DNA from: Bradyrhizobium sp. 132
GTDB taxonomy: Bacteria; Pseudomonadota; Alphaproteobacteria; Rhizobiales; Xanthobacteraceae
Length of the DNA: 64,000 nt
Direction: 5' to 3'
Assembly: GCF_023074185.1 (NCBI RefSeq)
Contig: NZ_JADPKY010000094.1
Coordinates: 310,001-374,000 of the forward strand
The position numbers were made by a program, and so were the translations under genes. The notes beneath the pieces were generated by a model that worked only from the letters and a program-made list of their open reading frames with translations, was not told where the DNA came from and made no database searches. Shown here one piece after another: positions 8,163 through 16,108 of the stretch; the first letter of the stretch is position 1; each line of letters opens with the position of its first letter.

Positions 8163-10295
8163 ATGACGACGAACGCTGGCGTGGCCGATACGGGGCTCGA
8201 CGCGCTGCTGACGCTTCTGCATTTGAAGGGCGTTGCGGCCGATCGCGACCAGCTCAGGCACCGGACCGGAGCGGCAGTCTTCGGCGCAGCGGACATCGTC
8301 CGCTGCGCCAGGTCTCTCGGACTGAAAGCACGAACCTATCGAACGCAGTGGAGCCGTTTGCCGGACAGCCCGCTGCCTGCGATTGCGATGCTGCGTGACG
8401 GCAGCTTCATGGTCATCGCCAAAGCTTCCCCCGACAAGGTGCTGGTGCAGTCGCCGGGGGTGCAGCGGCCTGTATTGATGGAGCGCGAGGAGCTGTGCGC
8501 GAACTGGGACGGCGGGTTGATCCTGATGGCGCGGCGCGCCGGGCTATCCGACCTCGGGCGCCACTTCGACGTTACCTGGTTCATCGGCGCGATCGGCAAA
8601 TACCGGCGACTGCTCTGCGAGGTGGTGGCTGCCTCGTTCTTCCTCCAGCTCTTTGCATTGGTCTCACCGCTGTTCTTCCAGGTCGTGATCGACAAGGTAC
8701 TGGTTCACCGCTCGCTGTCCACGCTCGACGTTCTCGTCATTGGGCTCGTGGTCGTCTCCCTGTTCGACACCGTGCTCGGAATCCTGCGCAACTATCTGTT
8801 CTCGCATACGACCAACCGCATCGACGTCGAACTCGGCGCGCGCCTGTTCCACCATCTGCTGGCGCTGCCGATGGCCTGGTTTCAGGCCCGGCGCGTCGGC
8901 GATTCCGTGGCCCGTGTCCGCGAGCTCGAGAACATCCGCAATTTCATCACCAGCTCCTCGCTGACGCTTCTCATCGACCTGTTCTTCACCTCGGTGTTCC
9001 TGGCGGTGATGTTCGCCTATTCGCCGTTGATGAGCTGTATCGTGCTGGCATCGTTCCCGTTTTACATCGCGATTTCGGCGGTGGCGACGCCGCTGTTCCG
9101 CCGCAGGCTGGACGAGAAATTCCGCCGCGGCGCTGAGAACCAGGCGTTCCTGGTCGAGAGCGTCAGCGGCATCGAAACGCTGAAGGCAATGGCGGTCGAA
9201 CCGCAGATGCAGCGCCGCTGGGAAGAGCAGCTCGCCGGCTATGTCTCCGCGAGTTTTGGCGTCACCAGCCTCGGCAACACGGCGAGCCAGCTGGTGCAAT
9301 TCGTCAGCAAAATCGTCACTGCCGCCATCCTCTATGTCGGCGCGCGACTCGTGATCGGGGACGCATTAACGGTCGGCGAGCTCGTGGCCTTCAACATTTT
9401 CGCAGGGAGAGTTTCGGCCCCGGTGCTGCGGCTGGCCCAGGTCTGGCAGGATTTTCATCAGGCGCGGCTGTCGATCGCGCGGCTCGGCGATATCCTCAAC
9501 AGCGCGGCGGAGCCGGCTCACTCCGCGGCACGCGCGGGGCTGCCGCCGCTCCGGGGTAATATCAGGTTCGAGCACGTGGGCTTTCGGTACAGGCTCGACG
9601 GGCCGGAAATCCTGCATGACGTCTCGTTCGATATTCCGGCAGGCCAAACCGTCGGCATCGTGGGATCATCGGGCTCGGGCAAGAGCACGTTTGCAAAACT
9701 GGTGCAGCGGCTCTATGTGCCGCAAGGCGGCCGCGTGCTGATCGACGGCATGGATCTGGTGATGACCGACCCGGCCTGGCTGCGGCGGCAGATCGGCGTG
9801 GTGCTCCAGGACAACATGCTGTTCAACCGCTCGGTGCGCGACAATATCGCGCTGGCCGATCCGACCCTGCCGATGGCGCGCATCATGGACGCTGCAAAGC
9901 TTGCGGGCGCGCATGATTTCATTCTGGAGCTTCCTGAGGGCTACGACACGGTGGTCGGCGAGCGCGGCTCGACGCTCTCCGGCGGACAGCGCCAGCGCAT
10001 CGCGATCGCCCGCGCGCTGGTGACCGATCCGCGTATCCTGATCTTCGACGAGGCGACCAGCGCGCTCGACTATGAGAGCGAGCGGATCATCCACGACAAC
10101 ATGAAGGAGATCGCCAGCGGTCGCACGGTCCTGATCATCGCCCACCGCCTGTCCACCGTCCGCGGCGCCGACCGCATCTTCACGCTGGAGCGAGGCCGGC
10201 TGGTCGAGGACGGCACGCATGACGCCTTGATCAAGACCGGCGGCCGCTACGCGGCGCTGCATCGTCTTCAGGGAGGGATCTATGAGGTCGGCTAG
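8163..10295 (+). CDS. Type I secretion ABC transporter (HlyB-like permease/ATPase)
   Basis: A 710-residue inner-membrane ABC exporter that would energise one-step secretion of the upstream repeat protein. Residues 1-120 resemble the C39 peptidase-like domain of HlyB but lack a catalytic cysteine in the expected place, so it should bind cargo rather than cut it. Membrane helices occupy about 150-430. The nucleotide-binding domain has Walker A GSSGSGKST at 501-509, signature LSGGQ at 605-609, Walker B ending FDEATSALD from 628, and the H-loop IIAHRLSTV. It starts 29 bases after the substrate gene and overlaps the adaptor gene by 14 bases, a typical operon. Confidence 0.93.
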   Translation: MTTNAGVADTGLDALLTLLHLKGVAADRDQLRHRTGAAVFGAADIVRCARSLGLKARTYRTQWSRLPDSPLPAIAMLRDGSFMVIAKASPDKVLVQSPGVQRPVLMEREELCANWDGGLILMARRAGLSDLGRHFDVTWFIGAIGKYRRLLCEVVAASFFLQLFALVSPLFFQVVIDKVLVHRSLSTLDVLVIGLVVVSLFDTVLGILRNYLFSHTTNRIDVELGARLFHHLLALPMAWFQARRVGDSVARVRELENIRNFITSSSLTLLIDLFFTSVFLAVMFAYSPLMSCIVLASFPFYIAISAVATPLFRRRLDEKFRRGAENQAFLVESVSGIETLKAMAVEPQMQRRWEEQLAGYVSASFGVTSLGNTASQLVQFVSKIVTAAILYVGARLVIGDALTVGELVAFNIFAGRVSAPVLRLAQVWQDFHQARLSIARLGDILNSAAEPAHSAARAGLPPLRGNIRFEHVGFRYRLDGPEILHDVSFDIPAGQTVGIVGSSGSGKSTFAKLVQRLYVPQGGRVLIDGMDLVMTDPAWLRRQIGVVLQDNMLFNRSVRDNIALADPTLPMARIMDAAKLAGAHDFILELPEGYDTVVGERGSTLSGGQRQRIAIARALVTDPRILIFDEATSALDYESERIIHDNMKEIASGRTVLIIAHRLSTVRGADRIFTLERGRLVEDGTHDALIKTGGRYAALHRLQGGIYEVG

Positions 10296-11736
10296 GGCTG
10301 TGCCGGCTGCGCGGCCGCAGCAGACGGTGGTTCCTTTCCGGAAAGCGAAAGGGCAACGCGCCGAGGAAATCGCTTTCCTGCCGGCGGCGCTGGAGATCAC
10401 CGAAACACCGCCGTCGCCGACCGGCCGCGCCATCGTCATGGCCCTGATGCTGCTTGTCTGTGCGGCGCTCGCATGGTCGGCATGGGGCACGATCGACATT
10501 GTCGCTTCCGCAACCGGGAAGGTCGTTTCGAGCGGGCGAAGCAAGGTGGTGCAACCGTTCGAGACCGGCGTGGTACGGGCCATCCACGTGCAGGATGGGC
10601 AGGCGGTCAAATCAGGCGATTTGCTGATCGAGCTTGATCCGACCGTCAACGCCGCGGAGCGCGATCGTCTTCATGACGATCTCATGGCTGAACGGCTCAA
10701 TATCGCGCGCCTTCGTGCCGCGCTGACAGCTGGCGAGGAGGCTTCTGCCGATCTGACCCCGCCCGCGGACGCCGATCCGATGCTGATCGCGACGCAGCGG
10801 CAGATTCTCGCCAATCAGGTCAGCGAGAACAGGGCCAAGCTCGCGGCGCTTGCGCGCCAGGAGGCGCAGAAGGACGCCGAGCATCAGACGATCGCGGCCA
10901 CGATTCATAAGCTCGACGCGCTGCTCCCGGTCACGCAGCAACGTGTCGAGATCCGCAAGACGCTGATGGAGAAGGAGATCGGCTCGAAGCTGACCTACTA
11001 CGAGACCCTTCAGCTCCAGATCGAGCAGCAGGAGGAGCTTCGCGTCCAAAGCAGCCGCTTGAAGGAGGCCGAGTCCGCCGTTGCCGCGATCCGGGAGACC
11101 CGTAACCAGGCCGTAGCCGAGTACAGGAAGAACCTGTCCGACGAACTCGCCAAGAGCGAGCAGAAAGCCAACGGCGTCGCGCGCGATCTGATCAAGGCGC
11201 AGCAGAGGACGAGGCTTCAGCAACTGACGTCGCCGGTCGACGGCGTCGTGCAGCAGCTTGCGATCCACACCGTCGGCGGCGTGGTCACGCCCGCGCAATC
11301 GCTGCTCGTGATCGTGCCATCAGATACGCGGCTCGAGATCGAGGCGATGATCTCCAACCGCGATATAGGCTTTGTCGAGGCCGGGCAGGGCGCCGCCGTC
11401 AAGATCGACACCTTCAACTTCACCCGCTACGGCTTGTTGGAAGGCCGGGTGCTGAGCGTCTCGCATGATGCCATCATTCACGACCGTCCGCCGGAGCGCG
11501 GAAGCGACCGTGCGTTCGGGACGCCGCGCGACAGCAGTGAGCCCAACGGGCAGGAGCTGAGCTACAGCGCACGCATCTCGCTGGATCGCACGCAGATGCA
11601 GGTGGACGACCGCCTCGTCAGCCTGGCGCCGGGCATGGCGGTGACGGTGGAGATCAGAACCGGCTCGCGCACCATCCTGAGCTATTTGTTGTCGCCGCTG
11701 CAGCGCTACCGGCACGACATCATGCGGGAGCGGTAG
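10282..11736 (+). CDS. Type I secretion membrane fusion protein (HlyD family)
   Basis: A 484-residue periplasmic adaptor. It has a cytosolic N-terminus, one membrane helix (about 48-68), a lipoyl-like segment (VVSSGRSKVVQPFETGVVRAI), a long coiled-coil hairpin (about 110-320, Gln/Glu/Arg/Leu-rich), the returning LTSPVDGVVQQLAIHTVGGVV half-lipoyl motif, and a C-terminal beta domain ending ILSYLLSPL. This order is diagnostic of HlyD-type adaptors. It overlaps the transporter gene by 14 bases. No TolC-type outer-membrane channel lies nearby, so the complex must use one encoded elsewhere. Confidence 0.93.
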   Translation: MRSARAVPAARPQQTVVPFRKAKGQRAEEIAFLPAALEITETPPSPTGRAIVMALMLLVCAALAWSAWGTIDIVASATGKVVSSGRSKVVQPFETGVVRAIHVQDGQAVKSGDLLIELDPTVNAAERDRLHDDLMAERLNIARLRAALTAGEEASADLTPPADADPMLIATQRQILANQVSENRAKLAALARQEAQKDAEHQTIAATIHKLDALLPVTQQRVEIRKTLMEKEIGSKLTYYETLQLQIEQQEELRVQSSRLKEAESAVAAIRETRNQAVAEYRKNLSDELAKSEQKANGVARDLIKAQQRTRLQQLTSPVDGVVQQLAIHTVGGVVTPAQSLLVIVPSDTRLEIEAMISNRDIGFVEAGQGAAVKIDTFNFTRYGLLEGRVLSVSHDAIIHDRPPERGSDRAFGTPRDSSEPNGQELSYSARISLDRTQMQVDDRLVSLAPGMAVTVEIRTGSRTILSYLLSPLQRYRHDIMRER

Positions 11737-11836
11737 TTCCGACCCCGCTGCCGACGACCGCTGGGCGCCCATGATCACGGCAACCGGCCAGTTTGCCGAC
11801 TGAGCCATTTCCTGCAAGCGCGGGTAGGCGAAGACG

Positions 11837-13702
11837 TTACCCCGCCGCCTCGTCAAACTGCGTGCTCGCCTCCAGCCACTGCTCCTCGGCGCGCGCCAGC
11901 GCGCCGGCGGCGTTGGCGCGTGCTTTTGACAGTTGCGCGGCCTGCTTGGGATCGCGGGTGAAGATGTCGGGGAGGGCGAGCGCCGTGTCGATCTTGGTGA
12001 TGATCTCGCTGACGCGGGCGATCTCGGACTCGGCTTCCGCGATGCGCTTCTTCAGCGGGCCGCGGTTGTCCGACCTCGGACGCTGCGGCTTCTCGCTTGC
12101 CGCGCTGCGCTCGCGCGGGGCGGGCTCGCCGTTGCGCGCGGACAGCACCAGGCGGCGGTATTCGTCGAGGTCGCCGTCGTAGTTGGTCACGGTGCGGTCG
12201 GCGACGATCCAGAGCCGGTCGGCGCAGGCCTCGATCAGATAGCGATCGTGCGAGACCATGATGACGGCGCCGGGGAATTCGTTGATGGCTTCGGCGAGCG
12301 CGGCGCGGCTGTCGATGTCGAGATGGTTGGTCGGCTCATCCAGAATGATCATGTTGGGGCCGAAGAAGGTCGCGAGTCCCAGCAGAAGCCGCGCCTTCTC
12401 GCCGCCCGACAGTTTTCCAACCTTGGTGTCGGCCGCCTTGCCGGAAAAACCGATCGCGCCGGCGCGGGCGCGCACCTTGGCCTCGGGCGCTTCGCCGCCC
12501 ATCAGCTTGCGGACGTGGTCATAGGCGGAGCCGTCCTCGTTCAATTCGTCGAGCTGGTGCTGCGCGAAATAGGCGATCGATAGCTTGTCCGCTCGCGTCA
12601 CCTTGCCCGAGAATGGCGCGAGGCGGCCGGCGAGCAGTTTGACCAGTGTCGATTTGCCGTTGCCGTTGGAGCCGAGCAGCGCAATGCGGTCGTCATTGTC
12701 GATCCGCAAGGTGACGCGGCCCAGCACCGGCGTTGCCGGATCGTAGCCGACCGCGGCGTTGTCGACGGCGATGATCGGCGGCGACAGGATTTTCTCGGGC
12801 GCCGGAAAGCTGATCTCGCGCACATCCTGGGTGACCAGCGCCGTGATCGGCTTCAGCCGCTCCAGCATTTTGACGCGTGATTGGGCCTGCCGGGCTTTCG
12901 AGGCCTTGGCCTTGAAGCGATCGACGAAGGCTTGCAGGCGCGCGCGTTCGGCTTCCTGGCGCTTGACCTGTTTGGCATCGAGCATCTCGCGCATGGCGCG
13001 CTGCTCCTCGAAGGAGGAGTAGGTGCCTTTGTAAAGCGTGAGCTTGCTGCGCTCCAGATGCAGGATCTGGTCGACCGAGCTTTCGAGGAGATCGCGGTCA
13101 TGGCTGATCACGATCACTGTGCGCGGATAATGCGCGAGGTGATCCTCCAGCCACAGCGTGCCTTCGAGGTCGAGATAGTTGGTGGGCTCGTCGAGCAGCA
13201 ACAGGTCGGGAGCCGCGAACAGCGTTGCGGCGAGCGCAACGCGCATGCGCCAGCCGCCGGAGAATTCGGCGCAGGGGCGGAGCTGGTCGGTGGCCGAGAA
13301 GCCCAGGCCGGAGAGGATCGCGGCCGCGCGTGACGGGGCGGAATGCGCGTCGATGTCGACCAACCGGGTCTGGATCTCGGCGATCCGGTGCGGATCGGTC
13401 GCGCTCTCGGCCTCGGCAAGCAAAGCGTCGCGTTCGAGGTCGGCCTTGAGCACCACGGAGATCAGGCTTTCGGGGCCGTTCGGGGCTTCCTGCGCGAGGC
13501 TGCCGACGCGCCAGCGGGGCGGCAATGTGACCGTGCCGTGCTCGGCCGCGAGCTCGCCGCGGATCACCTTGAACAGGGTCGATTTGCCGGTGCCGTTGCG
13601 ACCGACCATGCCGACGCGGGATCCGGGCGTGATCTGCACGGAACTCTGGTCAATCAGAAGGCGTCCGGCGAGGCGGATGGAGAGGTCGGTGATAGCAAGC
13701 AT
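11837..13702 (-). CDS. ABC-F family ATPase (ribosome-associated, YheS/Uup type)
   Basis: A 621-residue soluble protein with two ABC nucleotide-binding domains and no membrane segments. Domain 1 has Walker A GRNGTGKST; domain 2 has GSNGNGKST and signature LSGGEKARLLLG, with LDEPTN(Y/H)LD Walker B motifs in both. The linker between domains (about 225-285) is the charged helical ABC-F linker that reaches toward the ribosomal E site. The C-terminus (after about 540) is a coiled coil as in Uup/YheS. Members modulate translation elongation or rescue; substrate and exact subgroup cannot be fixed by eye. Convergent with hlyD. Confidence 0.9.
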   Translation of the reverse strand: MLAITDLSIRLAGRLLIDQSSVQITPGSRVGMVGRNGTGKSTLFKVIRGELAAEHGTVTLPPRWRVGSLAQEAPNGPESLISVVLKADLERDALLAEAESATDPHRIAEIQTRLVDIDAHSAPSRAAAILSGLGFSATDQLRPCAEFSGGWRMRVALAATLFAAPDLLLLDEPTNYLDLEGTLWLEDHLAHYPRTVIVISHDRDLLESSVDQILHLERSKLTLYKGTYSSFEEQRAMREMLDAKQVKRQEAERARLQAFVDRFKAKASKARQAQSRVKMLERLKPITALVTQDVREISFPAPEKILSPPIIAVDNAAVGYDPATPVLGRVTLRIDNDDRIALLGSNGNGKSTLVKLLAGRLAPFSGKVTRADKLSIAYFAQHQLDELNEDGSAYDHVRKLMGGEAPEAKVRARAGAIGFSGKAADTKVGKLSGGEKARLLLGLATFFGPNMIILDEPTNHLDIDSRAALAEAINEFPGAVIMVSHDRYLIEACADRLWIVADRTVTNYDGDLDEYRRLVLSARNGEPAPRERSAASEKPQRPRSDNRGPLKKRIAEAESEIARVSEIITKIDTALALPDIFTRDPKQAAQLSKARANAAGALARAEEQWLEASTQFDEAAG

Positions 13703-13759
13703 GCGGCCTTGTCACCGCAGCCGGGATCAAACGCAACCCGTTTTTCCGTGAGGTTGAAG

Positions 13760-13933
13760 TCAGTGCGAATCGCGCTCGCGCTGCTTCAGCTCGTTGAGGA
13801 GCTGCTCGAGGTGCGTCGGGAGCCTAGCTTCGGGGCGCAGGCTCTGCCGGAGCCGTTCGCCCACGGCATCGGAGATCGAGCGGCTGGTGCGCCGATCGAT
13901 TTGTTCGCCGTCATTGGCAGAAAGGCCGGACAT
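13760..13933 (-). CDS. Small protein, possibly NepR-like
   Basis: A 57-residue (from ATG 13933) hydrophilic protein. An in-frame TTG at 13954 would add seven residues but has no ribosome-binding site. The C-terminal half reads as two amphipathic helices, SDAVGERLRQSL and LPTHLEQLLNELKQRE. Those helices recall the anti-sigma factor NepR of the alphaproteobacterial general stress response, but the spacing between them is a few residues too short, so this is only a suggestion. It lies between the ABC-F gene and an exported Gly/His-rich protein, not beside phyR or ecfG. Confidence 0.45.
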   Translation of the reverse strand: MSGLSANDGEQIDRRTSRSISDAVGERLRQSLRPEARLPTHLEQLLNELKQRERDSH

Positions 13934-14069
13934 CGCAGGGTTCCGTGTTTTCAAAGAAGCGACACGGTATCAAGTCCTTGGCCCCCAAATGGTTTCGCCA
14001 CTCGCGGAGATTGCCCGTCATTCTAGCAAAAATTGTATGAGAGCGCGCGATACCCCAACCCGAATACAA

Positions 14070-14097
14070 AGCCCCGGCGCAGGGGAACGCCGGGGCT
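14070..14097 (-). terminator. Rho-independent terminator for the leftward Gly/His-rich gene
   Basis: A perfect ten-base-pair stem (AGCCCCGGCG / CGCCGGGGCT) with an eight-base loop lies 56 bases past the stop of the leftward gene at 14153. Read leftward the stem is followed by TTTGTATTC, a short U-tract. Confidence 0.6.
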
Positions 14098-14152
14098 TCG
14101 CTTGAAAGGTACCTGGGGGCTTAGGTACCCTTTTGGGAAGGTGCTGTCGGGC

Positions 14153-14410
14153 TCAGTAGCAGCGGTTGGTCAGGCGCCAGCGGGGGCCCCAGGGAGTCGG
14201 GACCAGCCGCCGCACATAGCAGCCGCCGCCATAACCGTAGGAGACGGGGCCGCCGGCATAGAAGCGCGGTCCACCCCAGCCGTGATGCCAGCCACCACCG
14301 CCGCCGTGGCCCCAGCCGCCGCCATGCCAGTGAGCGGACGCGGAGGTCGGCGCCAGCGCGGCACCCAGCGCGACCGCGGCAACAGCGGCAAGCGAAAGTT
14401 TCCTCAACAT
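14153..14410 (-). CDS. Small exported Gly/His-rich protein
   Basis: An 85-residue protein with a clear Sec signal peptide (residues 1-26, MLRKLSLAAVAAVALG then SASA cleavage site) and a mature part dominated by Gly, His and Trp (HWHGGGWGHGGGGG), ending in CYVRRLVPTPWGPRWRLTNRCY with two cysteines. Such proteins are common in Bradyrhizobium and are unassigned; the His/Gly content suggests metal or surface binding, but that is inference. A hairpin terminator follows. Confidence 0.75.
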   Translation of the reverse strand: MLRKLSLAAVAAVALGAALAPTSASAHWHGGGWGHGGGGGWHHGWGGPRFYAGGPVSYGYGGGCYVRRLVPTPWGPRWRLTNRCY

Positions 14411-14720
14411 GGTGATCTCCTCAAAACTGCCGGCGCGGGGCTATCGCGTCGATGGAAAGGCCGCCGAAACGGTCTGCCTGATCATCAGGTTTCGGTTTCG
14501 ATAGACCTGACGTTACGCCGGCGAAGCTGAACCGAATCCTGACGGGGGCTTCAGATTGGGTTCATCTGGGTGAAATTGTTGTAAGCCATGCTGAAATCGG
14601 CCGTTCGCTCCTGCGGCGAAGCGCCTGTGAGACATTCGGGCGGTCGCTTGCCGTCCGGCGAAGGCGCCGATATAAGCCCGGCAACTCCGAACCACCGCAT
14701 TCTTCCCCAAGGACAAGATT
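14411..14720. other. Divergent intergenic region upstream of ndk
   Basis: No gene seen. It must hold the promoter of the leftward exported protein and that of ndk. An AAGGA ribosome-binding site at 14710-14714 serves ndk. Confidence 0.5.
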
Positions 14721-15143
14721 ATGGCCATCGAACGCACTTTCTCGATCATCAAGCCCGACGCCACCGCGCGTAACCTGACCGGTGCGGTTAACGCCGTGAT
14801 CGAGAAGGCGGGCCTGCGCATCGTCGCGCAGAAGCGCATCCGCATGACCAAGGAACAGGCCGAGACGTTCTATGCGGTCCACAAGGCGCGGCCGTTCTTC
14901 GGTGAGCTCGTGGAATTCATGACCTCGGGCCCGGTGGTGGTCCAAGTGCTGGAAGGCGAGGGCGCCGTCGCCAAGTACCGCGATGCGATGGGTGCGACCG
15001 ATCCGTCCAAGGCGGCCGACGGCACCATCCGCAAGCTCTACGCAAAGTCGATCGGCGAGAACTCTGCGCACGGTTCGGACGCGCCGGAGACCGCCGCGAT
15101 CGAGATCGCGCAGTTCTTCTCGGGCAACGAGATCGTCGGCTGA
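14721..15143 (+). CDS. ndk: Nucleoside diphosphate kinase
   Basis: A 140-residue enzyme that transfers the gamma phosphate of ATP to nucleoside diphosphates through a phosphohistidine. The N-terminal ERTFSIIKPDATARN motif is present. The usual catalytic-site signature NxxHGSD appears as NSAHGSDAPETA, with the active His intact. Length and start match the family; AAGGA precedes the ATG with good spacing. It stands alone, with terC following 44 bases later. Confidence 0.96.
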   Translation: MAIERTFSIIKPDATARNLTGAVNAVIEKAGLRIVAQKRIRMTKEQAETFYAVHKARPFFGELVEFMTSGPVVVQVLEGEGAVAKYRDAMGATDPSKAADGTIRKLYAKSIGENSAHGSDAPETAAIEIAQFFSGNEIVG

Positions 15144-15187
15144 TCCGTCAGCCGATAAGTTAAAGAGACACGGCGAAAGGACGTAGT

Positions 15188-16048
15188 GTGAACTGGCTCT
15201 GGCAGATCTTCGATCCCGCTACGATCGGGGCATTCTTCACCCAGTTTCGCAACGAGATGGCCGAACCGACCTTCTGGGTTGCGGTCGGCAAGATCATCTG
15301 GATCAATATCCTTTTGTCCGGCGACAATGCGCTGGTGATCGCGCTCGCCTGCCGCGGCCTCAAGCCGCGGCATCGGCTCTGGGGCATGATCTTCGGTGCT
15401 GGCGCAGCGGTGCTGCTGCGGATTATCTTCACGGGCATCGTCGCGAGCCTGATGGAGCTGCCGTACCTCAAGCTCGTCGGCGGTCTCGCGCTGATCGTGA
15501 TTGCAGCCAAACTGCTGGTGCCGGAACAAGAGGACGAGGACGGCGTCGAGTCGGCCTCGCATCTGTGGCAGGCCGTGCAGATCGTCGTCGTCGCCGACAT
15601 CGTCATGAGTCTGGACAACGTCATTGCGGTGGCCGCCGCCGCCAATGGCAGCGTGCCCTTGCTGGTGCTCGGTCTTGCCATCAGCGTGCCGCTGATCGTC
15701 GCCGGTGCGGCGCTGATCATGGCGCTGCTTACAAAGCTGCCGGTTTTGGTGTGGGCCGGCGCGGCGCTGCTCGGCTGGATCGCGGGCGAAGTGATTGCCA
15801 CCGATCCCGCCATTGCGCCGCGGCTGCACACGCTGTTCGACGGTCCGTTCGGCGCCTCGCTGGACAACTTGCTCGGCGCGTTGCGCATCCCGCCGCAGTT
15901 CGCCCATGGTGGCGGGGGCGGCGAATATTTTTGCGCGATCCTCGGCGTCGTCGTTGTGCTGGTCGTCGGCACCATCTGGCGCCGACGCAGCCTCAGCGCG
16001 ACCGCGCTGGAGTCCTCCGAGCGCCACGCCAAGGCTTCGGCGGAGTAG
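15188..16048 (+). CDS. TerC family integral membrane protein
   Basis: A 286-residue protein with about seven membrane helices and the TerC signature residues: the acidic NILLSGDNALVIALAC segment in the first helix pair and its repeat DIVMSLDNVIAVAAAA. These Asp/Asn-containing helices are shared by TerC/Alx/MeeF-type manganese exporters and tellurite-resistance proteins, so metal export is a reasonable but unproven role. GTG start with AAAGGA at about 15176-15180. The C-terminal KASAE codons and the stop are the first copy of a tandem repeat array that continues past the gene (16031-16104). Confidence 0.85.
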   Translation: MNWLWQIFDPATIGAFFTQFRNEMAEPTFWVAVGKIIWINILLSGDNALVIALACRGLKPRHRLWGMIFGAGAAVLLRIIFTGIVASLMELPYLKLVGGLALIVIAAKLLVPEQEDEDGVESASHLWQAVQIVVVADIVMSLDNVIAVAAAANGSVPLLVLGLAISVPLIVAGAALIMALLTKLPVLVWAGAALLGWIAGEVIATDPAIAPRLHTLFDGPFGASLDNLLGALRIPPQFAHGGGGGEYFCAILGVVVVLVVGTIWRRRSLSATALESSERHAKASAE

Positions 16049-16104
16049 CCAAGGCATCGGCTGAGTAAAAGGCTTCGGCGGAGTAAAAGGCTTCGGCTGA
16101 GTAA
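16031..16104 (+). repeat. Four-copy tandem repeat spanning the terC stop codon
   Basis: Four consecutive copies of AAGGC(T/A)TCGGC(G/T)GAGTA(A/G): 16031-16050 (20 bases), 16051-16068, 16069-16086 and 16087-16104 (18 bases each). Each copy encodes KASAE-stop; the first is the real end of the TerC-family gene. The array ends four bases before the stop of the convergent ppx gene. Confidence 0.95.
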
Positions 16105-16108
16105 TTCT

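Noticed and set aside
12258..13449. Plus-strand frames opposite the ABC-F gene
   Set aside because: They lack starts with ribosome-binding sites and show no family pattern.
14107..14129. Two GGTACC copies as a regulatory element
   Set aside because: They form a short direct repeat next to the terminator, too common a palindrome to support a specific claim.
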